DNA from: Eonycteris spelaea
Lineage: Eukaryota; Chordata; Mammalia; Chiroptera; Pteropodidae
Assembly (NCBI GenBank): GCA_003508835.1
Contig: PUFA01000105.1
Span: 124,001-188,000 of the forward strand
Length of the DNA: 64,000 nt
Direction: 5' to 3'
The position numbers were made by a program, and so were the translations under genes. Under the pieces are notes generated by a model that was not told where the DNA came from, ran no database searches, and saw nothing but the letters and a program-made list of their open reading frames with translations. Position 1 is the stretch's first letter; each line of letters opens with the position of its first letter. Shown here piece by piece: positions 23,071 to 35,215 of the stretch.

Positions 23071-23689
23071 ACTATTGTTTGTTTAATGGATGGCTGGGAA
23101 TGGGAGATACACAAAGATGAATCAGACATGGATCTAGCCTTTAGAGAATTTATAATGCAGTACAGGGGAACACACACACACGAAGTATTCATAATGCCTA
23201 CCTGACGGGGGGGGGGACACTTTAATTAGTTCAGTTTTTAATGTGGTGTCTACATTGAACCATTTTCCCAAAACTTAGGACAAACAATATTTGTGATTTA
23301 AAAGTTTAAGCAAAAAGGAAAAATATGCCAATTACCTAGGTGTTTCAATGAATTTTAACAGTGTTTTTATAAAGTAGCTACCTTTTAGTATTTGAATATA
23401 ATGAGATTACTACATTACACCTTTATTAGAATTTCAATGGCTCAAAGATTTAAATATTAAAAATATCCGTAAAAATATAAGATGAAAATGTAAGTGTTTA
23501 CATAATCTTGGAACGGGTAAGGGCTTCTCTCTAATGACATCAATGTCTCAAGCCATAAATGAAAAAACATAAGACTTCTGAATGTTAAAAAAAAATGAGT
23601 TTAAGACTTCTGAATGTTAAAAAAAAAAATCTCTTCCCAAATATACATAGCTTGGGAAAATTACTTATAACATACATGACAAAAGGTAA

Positions 23690-24420
23690 ATATCCCTACA
23701 TAAAAAAAGTTCATAAAACAAATATATAGCGAACAGAAAAATGAGCAAGGATAATTGGAAATTAATGAAATAAGAAATACAAATGGTTGATAAAAATAAC
23801 TTCATTAGTATTTACAGTCATATCAAGAAAATCAAGACTTCATCGGATGGGCAGAGATTAAAGGCTGATGACGGTTTGCTAACAAGGGGGTTGAGAAAAA
23901 GGTCATGAACACCGCTGGGGAGACTCTAACCTTCTGGAGGCATGTGCGGAAGAGGTATGAGACTTTTTAACATGCTCAACCTGTCACACTTCCAGAAATT
24001 CTTAGAAAACTTGGGTAAATTCACTAAAATATGCACAAAGATGTTCATCACAGTATTGTGTATAAGAGCAAAAAACTGTTACTAAACTACATCCATTACA
24101 GGGGGTAGGTGAAATGAAACACGGTCCACTTATGCAATGGAGTACGATGTGCTAATAAAGCTAATGATACTGATCTCTGTTTATTGACATGGAAAGGTGT
24201 CCATGATGTAGTAAGTGGAGAAAGAAAACAAAACAAAACCAACTATAGCATGAGTGGAGAGGGGGAAACGGAAGGAGAGAAACCAAAATATTAACAAGGG
24301 TTAGTTATTTCTGAGTAGTGACATAATGGATCATCTCCATCTTCTTCCTTAGGCATCCCTATACTTCTTAAAGGGCATATATTAATTTTATCATCAGAAG
24401 AAACAACAGAACTATTTTTA
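23690..24420 (+). repeat. Degraded L1M LINE 3' region (intron 1)
   Basis: GAAATACAAATGGTTGATAA, AGAAAAGGTCATGAACACCG-like text, CCAGAAATTCTTAGAAAAC, AAAGATGTTCATCACAGTAT and GGAAAGGTGTCCATGATGTA are landmarks of ancient L1/HAL1 3' ends. Confidence 0.6.
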
Positions 24421-26730
24421 ACAAGCAACCTTTGACTAATAGCCCCAGCTTCCAGCATCGAATACTCTTCTGAATATATGAAGAAAGCCTCTCTCTAAAA
24501 ATTCTTCATGACGTAGGCATTCCAGCCTGAACATTTTAAAAATCGATAATTATGTGACAGCTGAACTAAGAACAAAAGAACAAAAGTTAACGGCTTAAAG
24601 TCAAGGCCCTTGGGTAGGCAGGGGGTGGGGAAGGTCTTTAATGATTCAGTGATGAGTACTGTGAAATGATACTAAGGGCACAGAGGAGTAACAAACCCGA
24701 ATCCAGATTTCAAAGAGTTTGCAGACTGATTACAGAGAAAATACTAATAATACCCGGGAAACCATCACTAGCATAACAGAAGGAAATGTCCAATTATCCG
24801 ACTCTAAGAGTTCATAGATGAGCACAATGAAGGCTGGTTAACAGGAAGATTCCTGGAGGTGGGAGGCAGACTCTGGATGGAGTGGAGCAGAGAATACATT
24901 TTAAAAGAGAGAATGCACTGTTAGAATGATCACAGCAAGCTCAGTAATGTTAATCTGCTGTTTGTTTTAGGACTTCTTTTTTTTTTGAGATAAGTGAGGA
25001 TTTTGGTTAGATGTTTTTTGTAAGTTACAAAACCCGTGTTTAAAGACAGAGAGAAAATAGGACAGCTTATAAATTGCTGGAGTAATCACTTTTATGTAGG
25101 ATGAAAGTATAGCTGAATATTACCTAGCAGTCAACAGAATGGTAATCTGAACTTAAATGTAAACTCCAATTATATTTGCAGCTAAGAATCTTGGCATCAG
25201 AGTTTAGGGGGGCAAACTCTAAGTAACAGCACAGAAAATTGCCACATTTTTAAAAGGCTTAAATTGTGTTAGACTTATCAGAAAGATGCATTAACTCATG
25301 ATTTCAGCTAGTGGGGCCCTTCTTAGCTGAACATTCTTTAGTAAAGCCCATCGGGTCATGGGTCAATGTCTTTGTCAGTCTTTCACTGACAGTCCTGAGA
25401 AAACCAGTGAAAACAACACAAAATCAAGTGCAAAGTGAAATGAAAAACATCAGCAAATTCTCAAACCACACACAAAATTATAGGCAAATGAGGCTCTAGA
25501 CGAGCTAGACCTCTGAGTTAAGAAAAGGTAAAATGATATGAAGGATGCTTCAAAAAAGAAGGATATGAATATCAAAAGTTTACAAGAAAACCTTGAAAAA
25601 TCAAAGTCCACCAACACCCAAGCAGAATTTTTACAGAAACAGCGATCTGTGAGAGCGGGAGGCCGAAGTGGAGTGAAGGAGGCTGGGTGGCACTCGGCCG
25701 TGGGGAAGAGACACCGACACACTTGATTCATTCTTTGTTTTAAGAAGGGGGCATGCAGTAGCATCTATGATCTACATTCTCTTCAATATTTATGTTTAAA
25801 TCTAAACTTTTATTTTTTTTTTCAATATCAAGTCCTACTGAAACCTCTTCCTAACCCTCACTACTCATTTGCAAAATTCTGGTCCCTGTTTTAAACGATC
25901 TTCTTCTGGTCACATGTTTTCTGCATCACCTCTACACTTTTCCAAACTGCAGCTCTGACTGTCTTCAAGTTCCAGTTCCACATCCTGAGGTTGCTGACAC
26001 CGTTACCGCAAACTCATTTAGCCTATGTCTGCGGTCACAATCTTAGACACAAACGAATGCCATCTTCCAAATCTTCCAGGTCTAAGACGGCTATCACCGT
26101 TGACTGGGGCCATCTGGTTCCTAACTTCTATTCTCACTCACTTGTGTGTTGATATATGATATCATTCATCAGGTCCTATCAATTCGTCCTTAGAGTCCAC
26201 ACATCTAAAATGACCACAGCAAACATTACTACCTTAAGACAGATCTCTAGGCAGGTCACTCACCTTCTGCCTCCACTGCTAAAACCACTCTTCAGAAAGA
26301 CCTCTGTGCAAAAAACACTAGCTTCAAAATATGACCAGCACAAGTCTTCTGGAGCCTGTGGGTCAACACCAACTTCCCTCTGAGCTATCTGAAACCTCCA
26401 TCCATCAACTGACTCCATCTTATTTCACTTACATGTTCTCCCCTCACCCCAGATAACATCTTTTTGCTTTAGTGAGGTGGATTTCTTCCCTCTCACACAA
26501 GCTGTTCTCCTTCTTGCATTAGGCCTTCACTAATGTCACTTCCTCTAAAATTTCCTGCTCTCAATATTATACTTCTTTCAAGGCACAGGTCAATATTTTT
26601 CTTTGCCAAGATTTAACCTGTTATACTTTCCAATGTTTCTCACACTGAATCTTCTCTTTATTCATAAAAAAACCCCTGCTGAATATACATAATATAAATA
26701 TACATATAATATAAATATACTACAATATGA
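24421..26730. other. Intron 1, unrecognised or very divergent
   Basis: Between about 25.8 and 26.65 kb the pyrimidine-rich text (for example CTTCTTTCAAGGCACAGGTC) suggests divergent L2. The remainder shows nothing I can name. Confidence 0.35.
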
Positions 26731-26735
26731 ATAAC

Positions 26736-26737
<2 letters not shown>

Positions 26738-26790
<53 letters not shown>
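26738..26790. repeat. (TA)n(CA)n microsatellite (intron 1)
   Basis: About twenty TA units followed by six CA units. Confidence 0.95.
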
Positions 26791-26792
<2 letters not shown>

Positions 26793-26832
26793 TCCTCAGA
26801 TGAATTTTCATTTTTGTTTCTTCTTTCTAGAC

Positions 26833-27036
26833 CAGGGTTCCCCAACTGGTTCCCCAAACCCCAAGCTGTGGACTGGTACCCATCTGTGGGCTGATGGGGG
26901 AGGAGGCGAGCAAAGCTTCATCTGTATCTGTATCTGCTCCTCAGCACTAGCATCACTGCCTCAGCTCCACCTCAGATCATCAGGCATTAGATTCTCATAG
27001 AAGGACCAGTCCCTGGTGCCAAAAAGGTTGAGGACT
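26833..27036. mobile_element. Non-autonomous DNA transposon, hAT type (intron 1)
   Basis: Left end CAGGGTTCCCCAACTGGTTC and right end TGGTGCCAAAAAGGTTGAGG are inverted repeats of the CAGGGGTCCCCAACC class. ATCAGGCATTAGATTCTCAT inside is typical of that family. The exact MER name is not certain. Confidence 0.75.
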
Positions 27037-28110
27037 ATATACACAAAGACTGAGATCATGTATCCCTACTAGGGCCAGAAGAATGTAAACCATGGTTCTA
27101 TATGCAACAAATACAAGCGATAAATCCATGTTAACATCAACACAGAAATAAACTACTCATACAAATTAGCATTCCATTTTTTAATTCTGCTAATGTGTCA
27201 AACAATTAACGAACCTGACATAAAGACAAAATAACAGCAAATATAAGGTAATACAAAGAAGATGACACTCTAGGCCTCACCAACGCTGGAAAATTAGCTT
27301 ATTTCCATTACACAAAGCCAAACACTGTAAAGACGTCAATGTGAAATAAACTAGGGATTTGAGTCACTAGTTTCGAATTAATAACCTCTGATTTATCTTC
27401 AAGGACAGAAGTTCCCGAATTGCAAAGCACTTCTTTCCTAAGCGTGATAAATGTCCTCTGAAAATCCTCTGCTCCAGTGTTCACCTGACTGGGTTTTGGG
27501 ACACACTGCAGAGAAAGAGAGAGCTGTCCCCTTTAAAAGGTGTCCACGCATTCCTCAAGCCTGAGAAACACTGCCCTCACCATGACTTTGTCACTCAATT
27601 TGGTCCATTTCTTCAAGGGGAAATCTAAAACATGGAATTTAGCAAAAGCAGAGCAAAGGGAAAATGATGCTGACATGTAAATGCCACAATAAGGCGGCAG
27701 GTGAGAAATATCGGGTGCCCGGTGCAACATCCCTTCTCTCGGGTCAGGTGCCTCTCCAGTGTGGGTTAGATTCGTCCACACTACGTGTGAAAAGGACACC
27801 CAGCGTGGTCACCGGAGCCGGCGCGACAGCACGACTGCCGGGCTTCTGCTGCCAGGGGCTGGGGGAGAGCACCTGACGCCCAGGGTCACGGGCACTGACA
27901 GCCGCGGCGCCCGGATGTGGCCGCGCGGCCGGACCGAGGGGGCAGCACGGACTCGGGGGAGACCGCGGGCAGGTGCGGGGAGGCTCGCGGGCCGGGGGCT
28001 CGTCCGCGGCCCTCGCCGCCCCGCCGGGCCCCAGGCTCCAACCGTTTCCGAACGGCTAGCCGCTCCGGCAGCCCTCTCTCCCTCCGTCCGCTCCGGGGAA
28101 GCCGACTCAC

Positions 28111-28330
28111 CTGCTCCGCAGCGCCCGATGCGGCAGCTGCGGCTCCCAGGAGCGGGGAGCCGCCAGCGGAGCACATTATGGCCACCCCGGCGAGGTGGCA
28201 GCGGCAACGCGGACCTGACTCTCCGAGGGATCCGCTGCTCCCTGGGAGCCGCGCCGCCTCCCGTGCTCGCCCGCGTTGCGTCACTGCCGCGCCGGGAGCG
28301 CGCACGCCGAGGGGCGGGGCCTGCGTCCGG
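28111..28330 (-). other. ENTPD4: ENTPD4 exon 1 (5' UTR), right end approximate
   Basis: The minus strand reads ...GCGGAGCAG|GTGAGTCGG at 28111/28110, a near-ideal splice donor inside the CpG island. This is the expected place for a non-coding first exon, because the ATG lies in the next exon. The transcription start is not directly visible; there is no TATA box, so I placed the right end just inside the GC-box cluster. The donor is well supported, the start only inferred. Confidence 0.65.
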
Positions 28331-28355
28331 GGCGGGGCTGCGTCCGGGGCGGGGC
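28277..28355. promoter_or_regulatory. Three tandem GC boxes (SP/KLF type) plus a CRE-like half site
   Basis: GGGGCGGGGC occurs three times, at 28311-28320, 28329-28338 and 28346-28355, each followed by a similar CTGCGTCC-like spacer. Together they form a short tandem array of about 18 bp period. TGCGTCAC at 28277-28284 resembles an ATF/CREB half site. These lie just upstream of the inferred ENTPD4 start. The motifs are seen in the sequence; binding is inferred. Confidence 0.7.
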
Positions 28356-28440
28356 CTACGCCCGGGTGACTGTTGTCGAGTGCAGAGCCGTTCCGCAAAA
28401 CCGCGTGGGCCCCCAGCCGGGCAGTGAGTGCCAAAGTGAG

Positions 28441-29340
28441 CGTGGTATCACAGAAGTAGCCAGGACGGTGGCTTGATTACCGCCCATGCTAGCCTGTCTG
28501 GTTGTCAGCCAACTGCAATGGGCTTATTTTTTTTTACAGATGAGTTCACTGATTTCCAGAAAAAGGAAGTGACCACCAACCTAGCTACTTAAATTTTTTA
28601 AAAGTATTATTATTAATGAGAGCCCTAGTCAAAGAAGCTTGGACGGAACTAGTAGTTAAACATTTTAAGAAGAATCCTTCTTGGTCCAGCACCAGCTTGG
28701 GCCGTCTCTTCCTTGTGGTAATGTTTCATCCCTGGATTCCGATACTGTTCCTGGAAGAAGGCTAGCAGTGACCAGGAGCCTTATGCTTTAGAAGTAAAGT
28801 CTGTCTTTATACTATTGCTCCACATTACAATCATAAAACCACAGAATGTTCAAGCCAAAAGGACTGCAGGAACCATCTATTCCGAAACTCTTCCTTTGAC
28901 TGTTAAGAAACCTGGAACCCAGAGAAATTGAGCAACTAGCCCTGGATCCCCCGGGGGCAAAGGGAAAGCGGAACCAATGGTTCTGACTCCTACTTTAGTG
29001 CTCTCTTATGGCTCTGTTGCTATTTTGAAAAACGGTCAGTTTGGATCGCTTACGCGTTCGAAACCGCTGTGATCTGCACCTAAAGCTAAGGCTAGCGTTT
29101 AGAAGCCTACGTCATTTGGCCGCTGACATGCTGTGATTTTAGTTAGGTCCAGGCTCCCTCAAAATGATGTACCCTTCAAAGATACTGGTTTAGATTATGG
29201 TAGCCTCTTTTGAGGAGGCCTTCACTAAAATGCCAAACGAGTATTATTACATCATCAGTGTTTTTTTGATAATTCACATATAATAATTATCTGACAAGAG
29301 CTAGAAAAGTATGAAAAAAGTGTAAAAACATGTAACATGG
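28441..29340. other. ENTPD4 upstream flank
   Basis: Base composition falls back to AT-rich beyond the island. AACCACAGAATGTTCAAGCC and AGAGAAATTGAGCAACTAGC at about 28.84-28.94 kb recall an ancient SINE-like tail. No divergent transcript can be defined from the sequence. Confidence 0.4.
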
Positions 29341-29344
29341 TACG

Positions 29345-29765
29345 CTCGTTTCCTAGGTCTGTCGTGATCAATTCCCCTAACTGGGTAGTTTAAAATTACA
29401 GAAATATATACTTTCACAGTTCTGGAAGCTGGAAGTCTGAAATCAAAATGCTGGTGGGGATACGCTTTCTCTGAAGACTCTGGGGGAAGAGCCTTCCTTG
29501 CCTTTTAGTCTCGTAGTGGCTGGCAATGTTTGGCATGTCTCAGTTTGTAGATACATCACTCCAGTGTCCTCCTGTGTATCTCTGGGTCCAAATATCCTTC
29601 TTCTTACAAGGGCCTCAGTCACGTTGAATTTAGGGTTTGCCCTGATCCAATATGATCTCTTCTTGTAATTATATCTGCAAGCACCCTATTTCCAAATAAG
29701 GTTATATTCACAGGTTCTGGGTGAACATGAACTTTGGGGGACACTATTCAACCCGGCACATGAGA
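29345..29765 (-). mobile_element. MLT1-type MaLR LTR
   Basis: Reads as the reverse complement of MLT1: TTTCCTAGGTCTGTCGTGAT, TCACAGTTCTGGAAGCTGGA, CTTCTTACAAGGGCCTCAGT, GCACCCTATTTCCAAATAAG and GGGGGACACTATTCAACCCG. A solitary LTR of the ERVL-MaLR group with no coding remains. Confidence 0.85.
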
Positions 29766-30029
29766 GGACCGTGCAGTCTGGGCCATCAGAAAAGGCTTCT
29801 CTGAGGAAGTGAGGCTTGAGTTCACACCTGTAAGATGAATAGGAATTAACCAGAAGAAGGATGAAGGCTGAGCTCATCTGAAAGAATAGTGGTTCAGGCA
29901 GTGGAGACAGCAAAGAGGCTCAGAGGTGGAAGGAACACCCTGTCAGAGCGATCCATCACCTTATTCTCATTTAACAAGAGAAACAAAAAACTGAGCCTGT
30001 AGGATATAACACTTTCTAGGTACTTTATG

Positions 30030-31080
30030 CCAGTTACAGTTCTAAGAGCATCAGAAAAATATCAAATAAAATGACAATAAAAACATCAAAATTCATGGAA
30101 TGCAGCTAAGGCAGTACTTAGCAAGAAATTTATAGCTTTAAAAGCAAAGAAAAAAAGTTTGAAATCAATTATCTAAGTTTCCACTTTAAGAAGTTACGAA
30201 AAGAAAAGGAAATTAAACCCAAAGTGAGTAGAAGGGAGGGAATAATTTAAAAATATAAGTTAGACAAAATTAACAAAACCGTAAGTTAATTCTTTGAAAA
30301 TGTTAATAAAATGAACGCTAGTGAGATTGTTAAGGAAAAAAGAAAGAAAACACAATTAAGCAATATCAAGAATAAAAGACAACCTTGTAAATCCTAAAAG
30401 AATTAAAAGACTAACAAGAAAACATTATGAACAACTTTACGCTGATGATTTTGATGAAATGGAAAAATTATTTGAAAAACACAATTTCCCAAAATTAACA
30501 TACACGCACAAATAGCCCTCTATCTTTTGTGTCCTTAAAAGAAAGTTCCAGGCCAGATGGTTTCACTAGTAAATGTGATCAGCCATTTAAGAAAAAAATC
30601 ATACTAGTCTTACATACACATATGAAGAAACAGAGGAGGAGGGAACACTTTCGACTCATAATATAACGTCAAATAACCCTGTACCAAGTAATAAAAAGGA
30701 AAGAAAATTATACATTAACATCCTTTGTGAACACAAATGCAAAAATTCTAACAAAATATTGGTAAATCAAATGCAGCAATACGTACAAAGAGTAAGATAG
30801 GTTAACCGAGTGTGATTTTTGTAAGAAATGGAAGGTTGGTTCCACATTTTTAAATGAATTTGTGTATTGCTGTATAAATAGAATAAAAAAGATAATTCGT
30901 ATGATTCATATAATCTCAACCAATGTAGAAAAAACAATTGACAAAATTCTAAACTCATTCATGATTTAAACAATAAAGCTCTCATCAACTATAAACAAAT
31001 GATCTCTCTCAGTTCGATAGGGTGCCTACAAAAGAATTACAGCTAACATGGTCACATGTTGGGTATTTTAAAAATATTAA
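30030..31080 (+). repeat. L1 LINE ORF2 fragment
   Basis: Degraded ORF2 text on the plus strand: CATGGAATGCAGCTAAGGCA, TAACAAGAAAACATTATGAA, GACAACCTTGTAAATCC and GGCCAGATGGTTTCACTAG. Stops and indels make it inactive. Confidence 0.8.
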
Positions 31081-31089
31081 GTGAAAGTT

Positions 31090-31330
31090 TGAAAAGAATG
31101 TGGCACCTGGGCCTGCCGAAGCCACCTTGCAACCCTGAGGCAACAGTAATGTAGATAAGAAGCCAATGCTAAATATGATAAAACAGGAAGATAGAGTTGC
31201 TTGTATCCATCATGACATCATTAAACCACTGAACTAAAACCAGCCACTCGATCTACCTCCTGACTTCTTGTTATGAGACGACAATAAAGTCTTTATTTCT
31301 TTAAATTGCTCGTGGTTAGATATTCCATTA
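31090..31330 (+). repeat. LTR-like 3' end fragment
   Basis: CTCCTGACTTCTTGTTATGA, then GACAATAAAGTCTTTATTTC and TTTAAATTGCTCGTGGTTAG, follow the polyadenylation-site layout seen in MaLR/ERVL LTR ends. Divergent and not assigned. Confidence 0.45.
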
Positions 31331-31725
31331 CTTGCTGTTAGGTGTTTAAAAATATTTGTTGACTGATCGAAAACAGAAAGGACCTCAAGAGGTCATATTT
31401 CCCAGCTGTGTTTCTTTAGTTGGTTTTGTTTATATTTATAGATGAGATAGCCTGGGTCTGAGTGGCTTGCTCAAGCTCCTCAAACTGGAAGAGAGATAGG
31501 AAGTTTGAATGTGAAATGTCCCAGACTGGGAGGTGGAAACCTGGACCCTAGGCCCTGCTATGCTACTAACCGACAGCATAAGCTTAGAAAATTTAGTTCA
31601 CCTTGTTGGTCTCACGTCCACATATAATTTTTAAAAGGGAGAGGGGAGGTGGCTAGGTTGACCTCTCAGGTCCTTTGCAGGCCTAAAATCCATGTTTCTA
31701 AGAGACAAAAGACAAGGAGAGGAAC

Positions 31726-31798
31726 GAGTTCTTTCTCTTTCTCCTTCTGCCTTTTCTTCTCGTCCTCTTCCTCCTCTCTTTCTTCTTCTCCTTCTCAT
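31726..31798 (+). repeat. Pyrimidine-rich tract
   Basis: About 70 bases of almost pure C/T on the plus strand (TCTCTTTCTCCTTCTGCC and on), with no fixed unit. Confidence 0.85.
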
Positions 31799-33180
31799 TA
31801 TAAAATCTATCATAAGGTAAAAGAGCCCTGTCTCTTTTTTGTTATTGACTACTAGGTCCTTTAAAACTGTACATGTGGGAACCTTGATGAATGAATTAGG
31901 GCAGGTGAACAACCATCAGTATTTAAAGCCCAGACAGGATTTCTCTTTAATTATCTTTCTGAAAAACCCTCCAACATGGCAATTGCTTTCAATTCTACTG
32001 GCTTTGCTCTTCAAATGTTTTAACCTATCATTCTAGGATCCTAAATTAGCTACACTGTCCCTCCTGGAGGTGTGGGTGCTGGGGGTGGAGGGAGGTAACC
32101 GTGGGGCACTAGATGTCACAGAAACAAAAGAATCAAGTGGCCCTAAAAAATAATGAGTCCTATTGCCCCGCTCTGGTCCTATTTAACTTCCAATGCATTC
32201 ATGCACAGACTAGTGTTTTAGCAACTTAGCTGACAGTCATATATTTATACTGCATTTGTCTTCAAGGAAATCATAGCACTTTATAGACATGACCTCATTT
32301 ATGGGCCCAGCATTCCTAAGGCAGGGAACGGGCCAAGAGAATTCTAATTTTATGGTGTTTTGTTATGAGGAGAAAGCACTGAGATCCAGAAAGAGCAAGT
32401 GACTTGTTCAAAGCAACATCAAAATTTAGGATTTTTTTTTCAACCTTTTCTCACCAAAGAAGTGTAATCAACTGTACCCTAGCGATGTCATATGGGATAT
32501 GGATCATTAAACACACACACACACACATACAGGGAGTGAACATGGTTGTTTTTGTACTCAGGACCCATCCTTCTGATTTTGGTAATACCTCAGATTTCTG
32601 AAGAAATATGCCTGTCTCACGCTCAGTCTATTTTGGTCAATGACTATGACCCTGGCTTAGTTCAGCAGAGTGATTTCATCCCCTGACCACTCAGACTGGC
32701 TCACGAATCATGCTGTCCTGATCAGCTGTAAGTCACATTCTTCGAGAGCAGCTTCATCTGCAAGAAAGGTGATATTTTGATTTCTAAACAGTTTTTGTTT
32801 CATTTCTCAAATCGTTCAGACTTGGGCAGGAAACGACTGGCTATTCATCGTGAATCCTGCCATTTCTGTGTTCCTTCCTCACCTCAGAGTTAAACAGAGC
32901 ATTCCCCTTCTCAGCATCCTTCACGAATTCCTTAGCCCCTCTAGGTTGGAGTTGAAATTCCTAGCAAATCAACTCTGGGAATCAATAGGGTGATTAGATA
33001 ACGTTACAGGTTGGCCCGATCCACCTCCTTAGCATGACACCCCAAGGCCATGACCGGGACCCCTCCAGCTTTTTAATTTCGTGTCCTAACACTTCCCCAT
33101 AGGTTGTCTGTGTTCTAACATATACTGCTTGCTTGCACCCAGGTTGCTTTTTATTTTCATGACTCTGTATCTTTACACAC
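31799..33180. other. Intergenic, nothing recognised
   Basis: A CA run at 32512-32528 is the only clear element. Short frames on both strands look random. Confidence 0.4.
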
Positions 33181-33900
33181 ATGCCCTGTGGCTGAAATAT
33201 TCCCCCTTTCTGACGGCCTAGAAGAGAAAAAAAAAGCCCAACTTCTACTCATCCTTCAATTTGCCCCTCTGCAGTTCTGTTATGGTCAAGCTTTCCCTAA
33301 CCTCCCCAAGCAAGAGAGTCTCTTTCCTTATCACTCAGCATCATTGTTTGGTATAAGGAAGGTCTTTGCTGCCATCTTATTCCTCTGAGTATTTGTTGCC
33401 TGGAGCAAACATGAGTTGACTGGACAAACACACTTTATGTGCCCATGACCTGTTCCTCCCACTCCCTGCAGAAACTAAGAAGCCTCTAGCTCAGGTAGAA
33501 ATAGGTGTCGCCTTCCCCCACCCCTGCTGCAATGCTTCTCCTGTTGCCCTGTCTCCAAATTCATCCCTGTTTGAAATCCGTGCTGTCTTTTCCCGAATAG
33601 GTACTCCATAACGTCTCCTTGAACTGAAGTGAATACGTTTTCATCTCGTTCAAGTCCAGGCTAATGGCTTCCTCTGTCAGAATTTTTTGAATTCCTGTTT
33701 TCTTACCCCATTTGTTCGTGATCCTTCTTAGCTTTGAATAATACTTAGGTGCACGTGTCTTACCTCCCGTATCCTCTCCCATGGGACTGTAATCTCTGTG
33801 TCGACAGGGACTGTGTCTTCTACTTCATACCCTCCAGAGTATGAGGGTAGGAAGGGCACACGGGAGGGGCTCGGAACGTGCTTGCTAAGTGATCAGTGAA
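33181..33900 (+). repeat. L2 LINE 3' fragments
   Basis: CTACTCATCCTTCAATTTGC, CAAGCTTTCCCTAACCTCCC and later GGGACTGTAATCTCTGTG with CAGGGACTGTGTCTTCTACT follow the L2 3' order. The middle part is diverged or holds another insertion. Confidence 0.7.
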
Positions 33901-34179
33901 GGAGTGCTTGTACTTTCCTCCTTGATCGGATGGAGGAGACATTTGTGAAGATAGACAGCGCTTGGCAAGAGGTCCCTCTGCGCTTACCATCGTTCACAGT
34001 CACTGAAGTCAGGCGACTTCAAAAAAAACAGAGAGAAAAAAGTGGATGATGCGGAGATAAGCATTGCCTTGCGTACCTGGCAGGACATTCTTTAGAATTT
34101 GGGGGCTTGGTGGAGCATTTTTCACCTGGATGATGCAGGTCGAAAGCTACTTTTACATTTTCTCGTCATTTCAGTTGGA

Positions 34180-34400
34180 ATGGGGACAAAAAGTTCCCTG
34201 TGCGTTTTAAATCCCACGTCTTTCTCTGCGATGCCTTCCCTGGCCTCCATTTCAAATTGCGAGCCGGCCCCTTTGATGGCACACTCCTTATGCCCATTCT
34301 TGTTTTATTGTTTCTCTGTAGCAGGTACTGCCCTTTGACACACTATCTATTGTATTTATGTTGTTAGTTTACTCTTTGTCTCCGCATGTGAGTCAGAAGG
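34180..34400 (+). repeat. L2 LINE fragment
   Basis: GATGCCTTCCCTGGCCTCCA, then CCATTCTTGTTTTATTGTTT and a GTTAGTTTACTCTTTGTCTC end, match the L2 layout. Confidence 0.65.
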
Positions 34401-34609
34401 CAGAAAGTGCACAGGTTAAACAGGAAACATTTAATGTAAACAATTGTTACCTAGTAGAAGGTGATGAATTACTACAAGAGGTCAAAGAAGAGTTTTTATG
34501 AAGGAAGAAACGGGGGCAGAAAAGCTGCTACCACCTCTAGGCTGGGAGAGAGTGGACAGGGAGAACTAAGGACCCGGGGAGCATCCCCCACCCCACTCGG
34601 TCCTCATCT

Positions 34610-34810
34610 CCCGGCTGAAATTCAGAGCTCTCCCTGAAGGGCGAGGCTCCCTGGGACCGGCTACATCGTATGCAGGCTCGGCGCACCATGAAAATAAAAG
34701 ACTCCTTGTTTGAAACTCATGAAGAATTTCAAGAGTATGACAGTAGAAGATGACGCCAAATGCAGGGCTCTCTCGATGCCGGGCCCCGTGTGACTGGCGC
34801 AGAGCTCCGC
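34610..34810. repeat. Ancient interspersed repeat, family not named
   Basis: GGCTACATCGTATGCAGGCT, GACTCCTTGTTTGAAACTCA, GAAGAATTTCAAGAGTATGA and TGCAGGGCTCTCTCGATGCC follow, in order, a recurrent mammalian repeat (TTGTTCAAAA... AAGAATTTCAAGA...GCAGGGCCC). Name not recalled. Confidence 0.5.
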
Positions 34811-34990
34811 GGCTGCTGGCAAAGATCGCACAGCCCGCTGCAGGACGGCGCAGGCTGGCCTTGCTCTGCCGAAGCCCCAGCTGTGCCCCGAGAGGGGCCT
34901 GGCCTGGGCTGCTCTGCCACACAGAAACGGCTGGCGGAGTCGGGGAGAGTGTGACTAAGGACAGGGCGGGAGCCTTGATCCCTTGATCGT
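34811..34990. other. GC-rich patch
   Basis: Locally GC-rich with few stops in several frames on both strands, but it has far fewer CpG than the ENTPD4 island and no recognisable protein. Confidence 0.4.
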
Positions 34991-35149
34991 TCACTGACTT
35001 TCAGTGTTAATAGAAACCACAGCGTTACGCATTTTCCATTTTGCTGTTACCAAGCTATACTCTTCAAGTTAGAACGATAAAACGTTTTATTCGCTCAGTT
35101 TTTTAATAATGCAAATTCTCTGCCCTACCCCGACCTGCCTGCCAGTGAG

Positions 35150-35215
35150 GAACCCTGGGAGCGAGGCCCAGTAATCTGTGTTTTCGTGAGCTCTCCAGGG
35201 CATCTCGATGCACGC
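35150..35215 (+). repeat. hAT-Charlie MITE tail
   Basis: GGCCCAGTAATCTGTGTTTT and CTCTCCAGGGCATCTCGATG match the right half of MER5/MER20-type elements. Confidence 0.6.

Larger units (their letters stand above)
1..28340 (-). other. ENTPD4: ENTPD4 gene (whole locus, 13 exons; 3' UTR may continue past the window edge)
   Basis: Exon translations match ectonucleoside triphosphate diphosphohydrolase 4 (UDPase, LALP70), a GDA1/CD39-family enzyme of the Golgi and lysosomal/autophagic membranes. It hydrolyses nucleoside diphosphates such as UDP on the lumenal side, which supports nucleotide-sugar transport and glycosylation. Twelve coding exons plus a non-coding first exon are visible, all with GT/AG borders and matching phases. 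Seen in order: N-terminal membrane segment, apyrase motifs DCGSSGSR, CTAGMR, GKQEG/VYAWIG and GILDMGGVSTQ, two overlapping N-glycosylation sequons (NKT, NET), and a C-terminal membrane segment. Expected exon lengths total 1851 bases, 616 codons plus stop, equal to the human protein. The observed total is 1848 because of single-base indels in four exons. No other coding gene is seen on either strand of the locus. Confidence 0.97.
27780..28440. promoter_or_regulatory. ENTPD4: CpG island promoter of ENTPD4
   Basis: The stretch is very GC-rich and keeps dense CpG dinucleotides, unlike the AT-rich introns and flanks. It spans the exon 1 donor and several GC boxes and lacks a TATA box, the usual form of a housekeeping promoter. 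Long open frames on both strands here are a by-product of base composition, since stop codons are rare in GC-rich DNA, and they match no known protein. Confidence 0.9.

Noticed and set aside
27759..28434. Long overlapping open frames on both strands in the CpG island (up to 222 codons)
   Set aside because: GC-rich DNA has few stop codons. The peptides are low-complexity Arg/Pro/Gly/Ala and match no protein, and the region is promoter and 5' UTR.
34566..34994. 142-codon minus-strand frame
   Set aside because: It overlaps an old interspersed repeat and a GC-rich patch, has no domain and competes with frames on the other strand.
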